Shown here: piece by piece, positions 1 to 5,621 of the stretch | Layout: every line of letters starts with the position of its first letter | Position numbering within the stretch: position 1 is the stretch's first letter | Assembly (NCBI GenBank): GCA_905201285.1 | Contig: CAJKNM010000095.1 | Location: 1-5,784, forward strand | Source of the DNA: an uncultured Eubacteriales bacterium | GTDB taxonomy: Bacteria; Bacillota; Clostridia; Monoglobales; Monoglobaceae | Length of the DNA: 5,784 nucleotides | Reading direction: 5' to 3' | The notes under the pieces: generated by a model | Told to the model about the DNA's origin: nothing | Seen by the model: the letters and a program-made list of their open reading frames with translations, nothing else | Database searches by the model: none | Position numbers and translations under genes: made by a program

Positions 1-726
1 CGCGCACTCTTGCTTTTGCAGGACAATGACATCATAAAGCTTAAGGACGGAGCGGGAATAACCGCAACCGTAAGGGACATTGAAGAAAATCCGCACAACA
101 TTAAGTTCAAAGAGGTTGAGGCGGCACAGATTCCTAATGTTTTAAAGGATGTTGACTATGCCGTTATTAATTCAAACTATGCCATTCAGGCAAATCTGAA
201 TCCGAAGTCGGATTCACTTGTTACCGAGGGTTCTTCTTCGGCATACGGAAATATTCTTGCTGTTAAAGAAGGAACAGAAAACAGCGATAAGGTTAAGGCG
301 CTCAAGGCAGCACTCGAAAGCAAAAAGGTAGCAGACTTTATCAATGACAAGTATTCAGGTTCTGTAGTAAGCGTTGTTGACAATCCGGGAAGCGGCTATG
401 ATGATTCGGTGGACTATGACACATTATCGGGAAGCACGATTTCGGTTGCTGCTTCGCCCACACCGCACGCCGAAATTCTTGCGGTGGCGAAGGAATTGCT
501 TGCTGACAAGAATATTAAGCTTGACATCAAAGAATTCACAGATTATATTCAGCCGAACAATGTTGTAGACAGCGGCGAGATTGATGCAAACTACTTCCAG
601 CACCTGCCTTACCTTGAGGACTTCAACAAACAGAATGGAACGCACATCGTATCAGTCGGCGCAATCCACGTAGAGCCGATGGGCTTGTACGGCGGAAAGC
701 AGAAGTCGCTTGACCCAATTAAATAA
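1..726 (+). CDS. metQ: MetQ/NlpA-family methionine-binding protein, partial at 5' end; carries a second, truncated MetQ domain
   Basis: This is the 3' part of a substrate-binding protein of the D-methionine ABC importer. It is open in frame 1 from base 1, so the true start and any lipoprotein signal lie upstream. Window residues 1-120 match the second half of an NlpA/MetQ domain: a LLLLQ..IIKLKDGAG stretch, then AVINSNYAIQA, then the family's usual end KVADFINDKYSGSVV. An acidic Gly/Ser/Asp linker follows (about 121-145). A second MetQ domain then starts at residue 146 with TISVAASPTPHAEIL, FTDYIQPNNVV, ANYFQHLPYLEDFN and VEPMGLYGGKQKSLDPIK. Ordinary MetQ continues from SLDxIK into a DGATIAIPND-like region, but here a TAA stop intervenes and neither other frame resumes the family sequence. 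The protein therefore appears to be one full domain (its first half outside the window) plus half of another. It is followed by metN and metI, which supports methionine uptake. Family assignment is firm; whether the product is functional or a decaying tandem duplication is unknown. Confidence 0.88.
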   Translation, partial: RALLLLQDNDIIKLKDGAGITATVRDIEENPHNIKFKEVEAAQIPNVLKDVDYAVINSNYAIQANLNPKSDSLVTEGSSSAYGNILAVKEGTENSDKVKALKAALESKKVADFINDKYSGSVVSVVDNPGSGYDDSVDYDTLSGSTISVAASPTPHAEILAVAKELLADKNIKLDIKEFTDYIQPNNVVDSGEIDANYFQHLPYLEDFNKQNGTHIVSVGAIHVEPMGLYGGKQKSLDPIK

Positions 727-731
727 TTTCG

Positions 732-749
732 GTGGGGTGCAGACCTCAC
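732..749 (+). other. Small hairpin just after metQ
   Basis: The arms 732-738 (GTGGGGT) and 743-749 (ACCTCAC) pair over 7 bp with one G-U and a GCAG loop. It starts six bases after the metQ stop and abuts the larger hairpin at 750-826. No T-run follows directly, so it is not a terminator on its own. Pairing was read by eye. Confidence 0.5.
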
Positions 750-826
750 AAAGCAAAGATGCCACCTATGCACACGGTTTTCAAGGTTACTTCGCCGCCG
801 TGTGCCTTGGTGGTAATTTGTGCTTT
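750..826 (+). repeat. Long imperfect inverted repeat (hairpin) in the metQ-metN gap
   Basis: The core is a perfect 8-bp stem, GCACACGG (770-777) with CCGTGTGC (798-805). Below it, CCACC (762-766) pairs with GGTGG (809-813), and further out AAAGCA (750-755) pairs with TGCTTT (821-826). Small internal loops separate the blocks. The loop is 778-797 and a run of five T starts at 824. It could be an RNA processing or 3'-end protecting structure that favours metQ mRNA over metNI, a leaky terminator, or a dispersed palindromic element. The sequence alone does not decide between these. The rest of the gap (827-898) shows no clear element. Confidence 0.6.
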
Positions 827-898
827 TTAATAAACAAATCTTTTGTCGGTGTTTCCTGTGGGCGAGAGATGGTAATATTGCCGGGCAGGGCGGCGGAT

Positions 899-904
899 AA
901 GGAG
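899..904 (+). promoter_or_regulatory. Ribosome binding site deciding the metN start
   Basis: AAGGAG at 899-904 lies only 2 nt from the ATG at 907 but 8 nt from the ATG at 913. The second spacing is normal, so translation most likely starts at 913 and the first Met-Val are not part of the protein. Confidence 0.7.
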
Positions 905-912
905 TAATGGTT

Positions 913-1914
913 ATGATAGAGATACAAAATCTTTCTAAGACGTTTAAGACTGCCGACGGAACGGTTGATGCGCTGAAAAATATTACGCTTACCGTGAATG
1001 ACGGCGACATATATGGAATAATAGGTATGAGCGGAGCGGGCAAGAGCACGCTTGTCCGCTGTATAAATATGCTTGAACGGCCGACGGAGGGCAAGGTTAT
1101 AATCGACGGCGTGGATGTCGGTGCGCTCAGCGCGGCGAAGCTTCGTGAGGTTCGCAGGAATGTGACGATGATTTTTCAAAGCTTTAATCTGTTGATGCAG
1201 CGTACCTGCCTTGATAATATATGCTTTCCGTTAGAGCTTGCGGGCGTAAGCCGCGCAAAGGCGAAAAAGAGAGCGCTTGAGCTTCTCGAAACGGTGGGAC
1301 TTCCCGATAAGGCAAAGGCATATCCGTCAAGACTTTCGGGCGGTCAGCAACAGAGAGTTGCGATAGCGCGTGCCCTCGCAACCGACCCTAAAATCTTGCT
1401 TTGCGATGAGGCAACGAGTGCTCTTGACCCAAAAACCACAGAGTCGATTCTCGACCTTATTAAAGATATAAACAAAAAGCTCGGCATAACAGTGATTATA
1501 ATTACTCATCAGATGAGTGTGGTCGAGAAGGTGTGCAATAAGGTTGCGATTCTGGATAACGGAAGTATTGCCGAAGAGGGAACGGTAAACGATGTGTTTA
1601 CCATGCCGAAATCGGCGGCGGCAAAGAGACTTGTGTTTACCTCGAACCCGGATGACAACCTGCCGGAACATCTTTCAAAAAATTCAATCAGGGTCATCTA
1701 TAACGGGGCGTTGGTTGCGGGAACTCCTATTATTGCGAAAATGGCGATGGATAAAAGAATAGAGGCGAATATACTGTATGCTCAGACAAAATGTATAGGC
1801 GATAAGGTTTTCGGAAATATGATTTTAGGCATTGACGGCGGCGATGACTGTCTGTCCTCCGCGGTTGAATACCTTGAAAACATACCCAATATTATTGTAA
1901 GGAGGGATATATGA
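913..1914 (+). CDS. metN: D-methionine ABC transporter ATP-binding protein MetN
   Basis: This is the cytoplasmic ATPase that powers methionine import through MetI, with substrate delivered by MetQ. Counting from Met913 (333 aa), the nucleotide-binding domain shows Walker A GMSGAGKST at 38-46, Q-loop Gln89, signature LSGGQ at 141-145, Walker B ILLCDE at 161-166, D-loop SALD at 169-172 and switch His199, so all catalytic parts are intact. The remaining C-terminal part, from about residue 255, has the length and pattern of the NIL (ACT-like) domain. In characterised MetN proteins this domain binds methionine and shuts the transporter down when internal methionine is high; that role is inferred here. 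An in-frame ATG at 907 gives two more residues but sits too near the AAGGAG site. The stop overlaps the metI start (ATGA), indicating translational coupling. No promoter was found in the gap upstream, so it is probably cotranscribed with metQ. Confidence 0.95.
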   Translation: MIEIQNLSKTFKTADGTVDALKNITLTVNDGDIYGIIGMSGAGKSTLVRCINMLERPTEGKVIIDGVDVGALSAAKLREVRRNVTMIFQSFNLLMQRTCLDNICFPLELAGVSRAKAKKRALELLETVGLPDKAKAYPSRLSGGQQQRVAIARALATDPKILLCDEATSALDPKTTESILDLIKDINKKLGITVIIITHQMSVVEKVCNKVAILDNGSIAEEGTVNDVFTMPKSAAAKRLVFTSNPDDNLPEHLSKNSIRVIYNGALVAGTPIIAKMAMDKRIEANILYAQTKCIGDKVFGNMILGIDGGDDCLSSAVEYLENIPNIIVRRDI

Positions 1915-2618
1915 TGATTGGTCAGTTGCTTTCAAATGAGGCTGTGAGCGAGGCCTTACAGATTATACAGAACGAATTTTTGTTGGCTATATGGGAAACG
2001 GTATATGTAACGCTTCTTTCGACATTATTTTCGGTTATTATAGGTCTTCCGCTGGGCGTACTTCTTGTCATCGGCGAAAAGGATGGGGTGCTTCCCCTGC
2101 CGAGACCTGTTCTGACTGTGCTGGGCGTTGTGATAAACCTGCTTCGTTCGATACCGTTTCTGATACTTATGATTTTGGTTATTCCGCTGACCCGCGTGAT
2201 TGTGGGAACCTCGGTCGGAACCACCGCATCGATAGTTCCTCTTGTTATTGCCGCTGCTCCGTTCGTGGCGAGGCTTGTCGAAAGCAGCCTGCGCGAGCTT
2301 AATCCGAATATTATCGAGGCGGCACAGAGTATGGGTGCATCTCCTATGCAGATTATTACAAAGGTTATGATACCCGAGAGCGTTCCGTCGCTTATGTCGA
2401 ATCTGACGATTGCCGTTACCACAATCCTTGGTTATTCCGCTATGAGCGGTATAATCGGAGGCGGAGGCTTAGGTAAAATAGCCATTAACTATGGCTATTA
2501 CAGATATAAGTATCTTGTTATGCTTGTCGCTGTATTCTTCCTTATTGTTTTGGTTCAGATATTTCAGTCAATCGGCACGCGCATTTCGGTCAAGTCGGAT
2601 AAACGCCTGCGAAACTGA
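1911..2618 (+). CDS. metI: D-methionine ABC transporter permease MetI
   Basis: This is the membrane permease of the MetNIQ importer, 235 aa, close to the usual length of about 220-230. Hydrophobic segments suited to about five membrane helices fall near residues 26-54, 67-98, 105-123, 165-190 and 201-222. The cytoplasmic coupling loop that docks on the ATPase is clear at 136-156: EAAQSMGAS, then IPE at the end, matching the EAA motif. A Gly-rich GIIGGGGLGK run at 180-189 is typical of this family. The ribosome site AAGGAGG (1899-1905) lies inside the end of metN. ATG codons at 1911 and 1914 are both possible; the second has the better spacing (8 nt), and the first overlaps the metN stop. The basic tail KSDKRLRN fits a cytoplasmic C-terminus. 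No terminator lies between its stop and the purF promoter. Confidence 0.95.
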   Translation: MMIGQLLSNEAVSEALQIIQNEFLLAIWETVYVTLLSTLFSVIIGLPLGVLLVIGEKDGVLPLPRPVLTVLGVVINLLRSIPFLILMILVIPLTRVIVGTSVGTTASIVPLVIAAAPFVARLVESSLRELNPNIIEAAQSMGASPMQIITKVMIPESVPSLMSNLTIAVTTILGYSAMSGIIGGGGLGKIAINYGYYRYKYLVMLVAVFFLIVLVQIFQSIGTRISVKSDKRLRN

Positions 2619-2650
2619 TGAGAATATGACTTATCTGAATTACGTTTTTC

Positions 2651-2679
2651 TTGACAAAGCGTGTGAGGTGTGTTAATAT
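2651..2679 (+). promoter_or_regulatory. Sigma-A promoter of purF
   Basis: A consensus -35 TTGACA (2651-2656) and -10 TAATAT (2674-2679) are separated by exactly 17 nt, with a TGT extended -10 at 2671-2673. Transcription should begin near 2686, giving a leader of about 76 nt before purF. It starts 33 nt after the metI stop. Confidence 0.85.
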
Positions 2680-2687
2680 TATATTGT

Positions 2688-2731
2688 AAAGGGCAAGGAT
2701 GTCTGATTTTTCGGGACATCTATGCCTTTTT
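2688..2731 (+). terminator. Intrinsic-terminator-like hairpin between metI and purF (terminator or leader attenuator)
   Basis: The arms 2692-2703 and 2715-2726 form a 12-bp stem with one A-A mismatch and one G-U pair (GGCA/TGCC at the base, GATGTC/GACATC at the top) and an 11-nt loop. TTTTT follows (2727-2731) and AAA precedes (2688-2690). It can end metNI transcripts, but it lies downstream of the purF promoter, so purF mRNA must also pass through it from about base +5. Structure confidence is high; role is uncertain. Confidence 0.75.
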
Positions 2732-2761
2732 GTCTTTATTATAAAGAAAGGTGACATTAAA

Positions 2762-4195
2762 ATGTTTGATACAATACATGAAGAATGCGGAGTGTTCGGC
2801 GTTTACGGGCAGAAGGACAGGAATGCGAAAAGCACGGTTTTGAGCGGGCTTTATGCGCTTCAGCACAGAGGTGAGGAAGGCTGTGGCATAACCGTAAATG
2901 ATGACGGAATATTTAAAACCCATAAGGATGTCGGCCTTGTCGGCGATGTTTTTACCCCCCGGGTGATGGAAGAACTGGGTGAGGGGACTGTTGCCATAGG
3001 GCATACCAGATACGGAACAACAGGCTCTAATAATCGGACGAACTGTCAGCCGATAGAGGTTCGCCACATAAAGGGGTTTATGTCGCTTGTGCATAACGGA
3101 AACCTGACGAATGCGGCGGAGCTTCGACGGGGCCTTGAGCTTAACGGAGCGATTTTTCATACAACGGTCGATACCGAAACGATAGCCTATCTTGTGACGA
3201 GAGAACGTATTAAGCTTCCGTCGGTTGAAGAGGCGATTGAGTCGGCAATGAATGAGCTTGAGGGGGCATATTCGCTGATTATAATGTCGCCTCAGAAGCT
3301 TATTGCGGTTCGTGATCCGCGCGGAATGAGACCGCTTTGCTATGGCAGAAGAGAGGACGGAAGCTTTGTTATTGCTTCCGAAAGCTGTGCGCTCAGCGCG
3401 GTCGGGGCGGAATTCGTCCGCGACATCGAGGCGGGCGAAATTCTTGTCTTTGATAAGGACGGAATACGGTCGATAAGGACGCATTGCGGAACAAAAAAGC
3501 GTGCGGTCTGTCTGTTTGAATATATATACTTTTCGCGTTCCGATTCGGTGATTGACGGAATGCCGGTTCAAAGGTCGCATTTGATGGCGGGCGAGTTCCT
3601 CGCAAGCGAGCATCCGGTTGACGCCGATGTTGTTATAGGGGTACCCGATTCCGGAATTGACGCCGCTTTGGGCTATTCGCGGGCATCGGGAATACCGTAC
3701 GCAATCGGGTTTGTTAAAAATAAATATATAGGAAGAACGTTTATAACTCCGGGTCAGACGGACAGAGAAAATAAGGTGAAAATTAAACTCAGTCCGATTG
3801 ACGAGGCCGTCAGAGGCAAGCGGGTTGTTCTTATCGACGACTCAATTGTCCGCGGCACGACAAGTAAGCAAATTATCCAAATGCTTCGCGATAAAGGTGC
3901 GAAAGAGGTGCATATGCGTATATCCTCGCCCGCGTTTCTGCATCCGTGTTATTACGGAACGGATGTAGATTCAAGCAAGGGTCTGATAGCAAGTAACCAC
4001 TCGATAAAAGAGGTGGAAGAGCTTTTGAATGCCGACAGCTTAGGCTATTTAAGCCTTGAAAACGCAAAAAAGCTTGCCGGCGAGTGGGAAGAGCATTGCT
4101 GTACGGCGTGCTTTGACGGAAACTATCCGACAGCTATACCCAAAAGCACCGATAAGGATAAATTTGAGCATAAAATTTCTGAAGGGGTGCAATAG
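2762..4195 (+). CDS. purF: Amidophosphoribosyltransferase (glutamine PRPP amidotransferase) PurF
   Basis: It makes 5-phosphoribosylamine from PRPP and glutamine, the first committed step of de novo purine synthesis, in the cytoplasm. The product is 477 aa. The class II glutaminase nucleophile is Cys9 in HEECGVFGV, preceded by an eight-residue propeptide that must be removed, as in Bacillus PurF. HTRYGTTG and HNGNLTN of the glutaminase site are present. The phosphoribosyltransferase domain carries the PRPP loop VVLIDDSIVRGTTS at 355-368. Cys250, Cys396, Cys447 and Cys450 (a CxxC pair, CTAC) sit where the Bacillus enzyme binds its [4Fe-4S] cluster, so an oxygen-sensitive enzyme is expected. The start at 2762 is preferred to upstream in-frame codons because it gives the family N-terminus and has a GAAAGGTGA ribosome site. 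Neighbours are not purine genes, unlike the common pur operon; it seems monocistronic, with its own promoter and leader hairpin. Confidence 0.97.
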   Translation: MFDTIHEECGVFGVYGQKDRNAKSTVLSGLYALQHRGEEGCGITVNDDGIFKTHKDVGLVGDVFTPRVMEELGEGTVAIGHTRYGTTGSNNRTNCQPIEVRHIKGFMSLVHNGNLTNAAELRRGLELNGAIFHTTVDTETIAYLVTRERIKLPSVEEAIESAMNELEGAYSLIIMSPQKLIAVRDPRGMRPLCYGRREDGSFVIASESCALSAVGAEFVRDIEAGEILVFDKDGIRSIRTHCGTKKRAVCLFEYIYFSRSDSVIDGMPVQRSHLMAGEFLASEHPVDADVVIGVPDSGIDAALGYSRASGIPYAIGFVKNKYIGRTFITPGQTDRENKVKIKLSPIDEAVRGKRVVLIDDSIVRGTTSKQIIQMLRDKGAKEVHMRISSPAFLHPCYYGTDVDSSKGLIASNHSIKEVEELLNADSLGYLSLENAKKLAGEWEEHCCTACFDGNYPTAIPKSTDKDKFEHKISEGVQ

Positions 4196-4301
4196 GTTAC
4201 ACTCAGCTCATACAAAACACGGGAATTTATTTCATAACGGTTACAAAGATTTCATATTATTTACAAGGAAATTACAATTTACTGTTTCCATTAATTTTGC
4301 A
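4196..4301 (+). other. AT-rich gap after purF, no clear terminator
   Basis: I see no convincing intrinsic terminator for purF here. TTACA occurs at 4197, 4241, 4261 and 4272, the first two within GGTTACA. In AT-rich DNA this may be chance. The mecA promoter follows directly. Confidence 0.3.
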
Positions 4302-4330
4302 TTGAAATATGCGAATGTGATTGTTATAAT
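4302..4330 (+). promoter_or_regulatory. Sigma-A promoter of mecA
   Basis: A -35 TTGAAA (4302-4307) and a perfect -10 TATAAT (4325-4330) are separated by 17 nt, with a TGT extended -10 at 4322-4324. The start is predicted near 4337, giving a leader of about 100 nt. A perfect inverted repeat, GAATAT/ATATTC (4346-4351 and 4356-4361), lies just downstream and could be an operator or a weak hairpin. Confidence 0.8.
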
Positions 4331-4434
4331 ATATACACACATCAGGAATATATGAATATTCTAAAGCATAGTATTTTGTAGTCGAAGATGCCGAAGCACA
4401 TTTTTATGACATATGAACGGCAGGGGGAATTGAA

Positions 4435-5070
4435 ATGAAAGTTGAACGTGTGAATGAAAACAAGATTAAAGTATTGATAGACAGCGATGAAGCGCGGGCG
4501 CTGAACATTACTCCGGCTAAAATATCCGAAAACGCGCCCGAGGTTCAGAAAATGTTTTGGCGTGCCATACATATGGCAGAGGAAAACGGTGAATTTTCAC
4601 TCGATGGGGCGAAGCTTTTCGTAGAAACCATTCCGTCATATGAGAATGGGATAGGTATGATGATAACGAGAGTTTGCTCAGAGGATGAGCTTGAAAAGGC
4701 CATCGATAATTGCAGCTATAAAGGGAAGATTCGCCGAAGCGAGCTTAGGCCGACCGAAAGCGCACCGAAGAAACAGAGGAAGTATATATATAAATTCCGT
4801 GACTTTGAAGCGGTTTGCAGTGCGGCTGAACAGCTTAAAGGAAAGTATTTCGGCGGAAGCGTTATGTATAAAATGGGCGATGAATTTTATCTGTATCTCA
4901 CGCCGGCTGATGCACTTTCGGCTTATGAGTCTGACATAATCCTGCCGGAGTTCGGAAGTAAGGTCCCGCACGGTCAGTATGCTCACGGAAGGCTTAATGA
5001 ATACGGCGAAGTTATGATTGATAAAGACGCTCTTGAGATTATCGATAAATATTTCTGCCATACTGTTTAA
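4435..5070 (+). CDS. mecA: MecA-family adaptor protein for ClpC/ClpP proteolysis
   Basis: MecA proteins hand substrates to the ClpCP protease; in Bacillus subtilis MecA targets the competence factor ComK and activates ClpC. The product here is 211 aa, near the usual length of about 220. The N-terminal substrate-binding domain begins with the characteristic MKVERVNENKIKVLI and runs to about residue 95. A charged linker follows (about 100-116, Arg/Lys/Pro rich), then the C-terminal ClpC-binding domain from about 117, with YKFRDFEAV, YKMGDEFYLYL and the ending EYGEVMIDKDALEII. The start has the ribosome site AGGGGG at 4422-4427, 7 nt upstream. It has its own promoter and terminator, so it appears to be a single-gene unit. 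Whether this organism becomes competent cannot be told; the substrate here is unknown. Assignment rests on the distinctive N-terminus, size and two-domain layout. Confidence 0.88.
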   Translation: MKVERVNENKIKVLIDSDEARALNITPAKISENAPEVQKMFWRAIHMAEENGEFSLDGAKLFVETIPSYENGIGMMITRVCSEDELEKAIDNCSYKGKIRRSELRPTESAPKKQRKYIYKFRDFEAVCSAAEQLKGKYFGGSVMYKMGDEFYLYLTPADALSAYESDIILPEFGSKVPHGQYAHGRLNEYGEVMIDKDALEIIDKYFCHTV

Positions 5071-5118
5071 TTATAAACTCGGCTTGAATTGATTGTTAAA
5101 AAGGAATTTTGTTCGGCT

Positions 5119-5165
5119 AAAAAGGAACTCTATTTGGTTTAAAACCCGAATACAGTTCCTTTTTT
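5119..5165 (+). terminator. Intrinsic terminator of mecA
   Basis: The arm AAAAAGGAACT (5119-5129) pairs perfectly with AGTTCCTTTTT (5154-5164), and a run of six T (5160-5165) closes it. The interior can extend the stem by TATT/AATA and GGTT/AACC with small internal loops. The A-run on the left side means it may also work on the opposite strand. A second copy of the left arm, AAAAAGGAA, lies at 5098-5106. Confidence 0.88.
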
Positions 5166-5179
5166 GTTTGTTTTGCTTA

Positions 5180-5208
5180 TTGCAGAAAACACAAAAGTCT
5201 GTTATACT
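5180..5208 (+). promoter_or_regulatory. Promoter of the cobalamin riboswitch transcript
   Basis: The -10 TATACT (5203-5208) has a TGT extended element at 5200-5202 and a weak -35, TTGCAG (5180-5185), at 17-nt spacing. Transcription would start near 5215, just before the aptamer. A second candidate -10, TATAAA at 5211-5216, also has a TGT before it but lacks a -35. Confidence 0.6.
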
Positions 5209-5227
5209 GTTATAAACTGAATATTCG

Positions 5228-5424
5228 TACAAAGTGCCGGCTGTGCCGCTTGGGCATGGCCGGTGAAAAGGGAATCGGGTGAAAGCCCCGGACGGTATCA
5301 GCCGCTGTATGTACCAAAGCTTTATATCCATAGGCGAAAGCCGGTCATTGGGAAACCGAGAAGGCGGAGATAAGGCGCGAAGATAAGATTTTCATATGGT
5401 ATAAGTCAGAAGACCTGCTTTGAT
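5228..5424 (+). ncRNA. Cobalamin (B12) riboswitch aptamer
   Basis: The conserved core is plain in order: a GCC...GGCCGGTGAAAAGGGAA segment (5236-5274), the GGGTGAAAGCCCC hairpin (5277-5289), GACGGTATCAGCCGCTGTATG (P4 and core, 5291-5311), and the B12 box AAGTCAGAAGACCTGCTT at 5403-5420. CAAAG (5230-5234) pairs with CTTTG (5418-5422) as the closing P1 stem. The 5312-5402 stretch between core and B12 box, including GGGAAACCGAGAAGG, provides the peripheral arms of the larger class. Binding of a cobalamin is expected to lower expression of the downstream gene, most likely by termination at 5537-5569. The exact ligand form (adenosyl- or methyl-cobalamin) cannot be read from the sequence. Confidence 0.95.
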
Positions 5425-5536
5425 GTTATCTTGTAAAATGCACAGGCTCACTGCGCAAAGAGGTGATGTTTTCGGCACAGGGGTTTATCTCTCGCGGCTT
5501 TATTTGTGTCGGATTGCGGAAGCACAGGAAAAATCT
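5425..5536 (+). promoter_or_regulatory. Expression platform between the aptamer and its terminator
   Basis: This stretch has no credible gene. It contains GCACAGG three times (5440-5446, 5475-5481, 5522-5528) and a hairpin CGGCACA/TGTGTCG (5473-5479 with 5505-5511). CACAG can pair with CTGTG at 5538-5542 inside the terminator's left arm, which would make it an antiterminator. That switching mechanism is inference from complementarity. Confidence 0.5.
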
Positions 5537-5569
5537 GCTGTGGTAATTTTATATTACCGTAGCTTTTTT
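5537..5569 (+). terminator. Intrinsic terminator downstream of the cobalamin riboswitch
   Basis: GCTGTGGTAAT (5537-5547) pairs with ATTACCGTAGC (5553-5563) over 11 bp with two adjacent G-U type pairs, a TTTAT loop, and six T at 5564-5569. It lies ahead of the coding start and is the likely off-switch of the B12 riboswitch. Confidence 0.85.
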
Positions 5570-5570
5570 G

Positions 5571-5621
5571 ATTTTCCGCCCGAATCGGCCGGCGGAGAAT
5601 GCCCGGCGCGCGGCGGGAAAT
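5571..5621 (+). other. GC-rich hairpin between the riboswitch terminator and the coding start
   Basis: ATTTTCCGCC (5571-5580) can pair with GGCGGGAAAT (5612-5621) over 10 bp. An inner GCCGG/CCGGC stem (5588-5592 with 5603-5607) lies within. It is much richer in GC than the flanks and begins one base after the terminator T-run. No T-run follows it. Role unknown; it could shield the mRNA 5' end or be a small repeat. Confidence 0.45.

Noticed and set aside
843..878. Possible promoter for metN (TTGTCG ... TAATAT)
   Set aside because: The spacer is 24 nt, too long for a sigma-A promoter, and the -35 is poor.
710..907. 65-codon + strand frame in the metQ-metN gap
   Set aside because: It overlaps the metQ end, starts with TTG without a ribosome site, has unusual composition and covers the hairpins. 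It is not the missing MetQ half.
609..1179. Antisense frames across the metQ end, the gap and metN
   Set aside because: They run through well-supported metQ and metN coding sequence and resemble no protein I recognise. The lack of stops in the gap is noted as a finding, but not as a gene.
1991..2302. Alternative frame inside metI with several cysteines
   Set aside because: It is a shadow of metI, whose membrane segments and EAA loop are clear in the other frame.
2699..2761. Upstream extension of PurF by 21 residues
   Set aside because: The added residues would be encoded by the terminator-like hairpin, lack a ribosome site, and would bury the propeptide before Cys9.
2720..3613. Long antisense reading frame (297 codons) opposite purF
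   Set aside because: It lies wholly across the purF leader and coding region and its product is rich in Arg, His and Cys with no family resemblance. PurF on the + strand explains the sequence fully.
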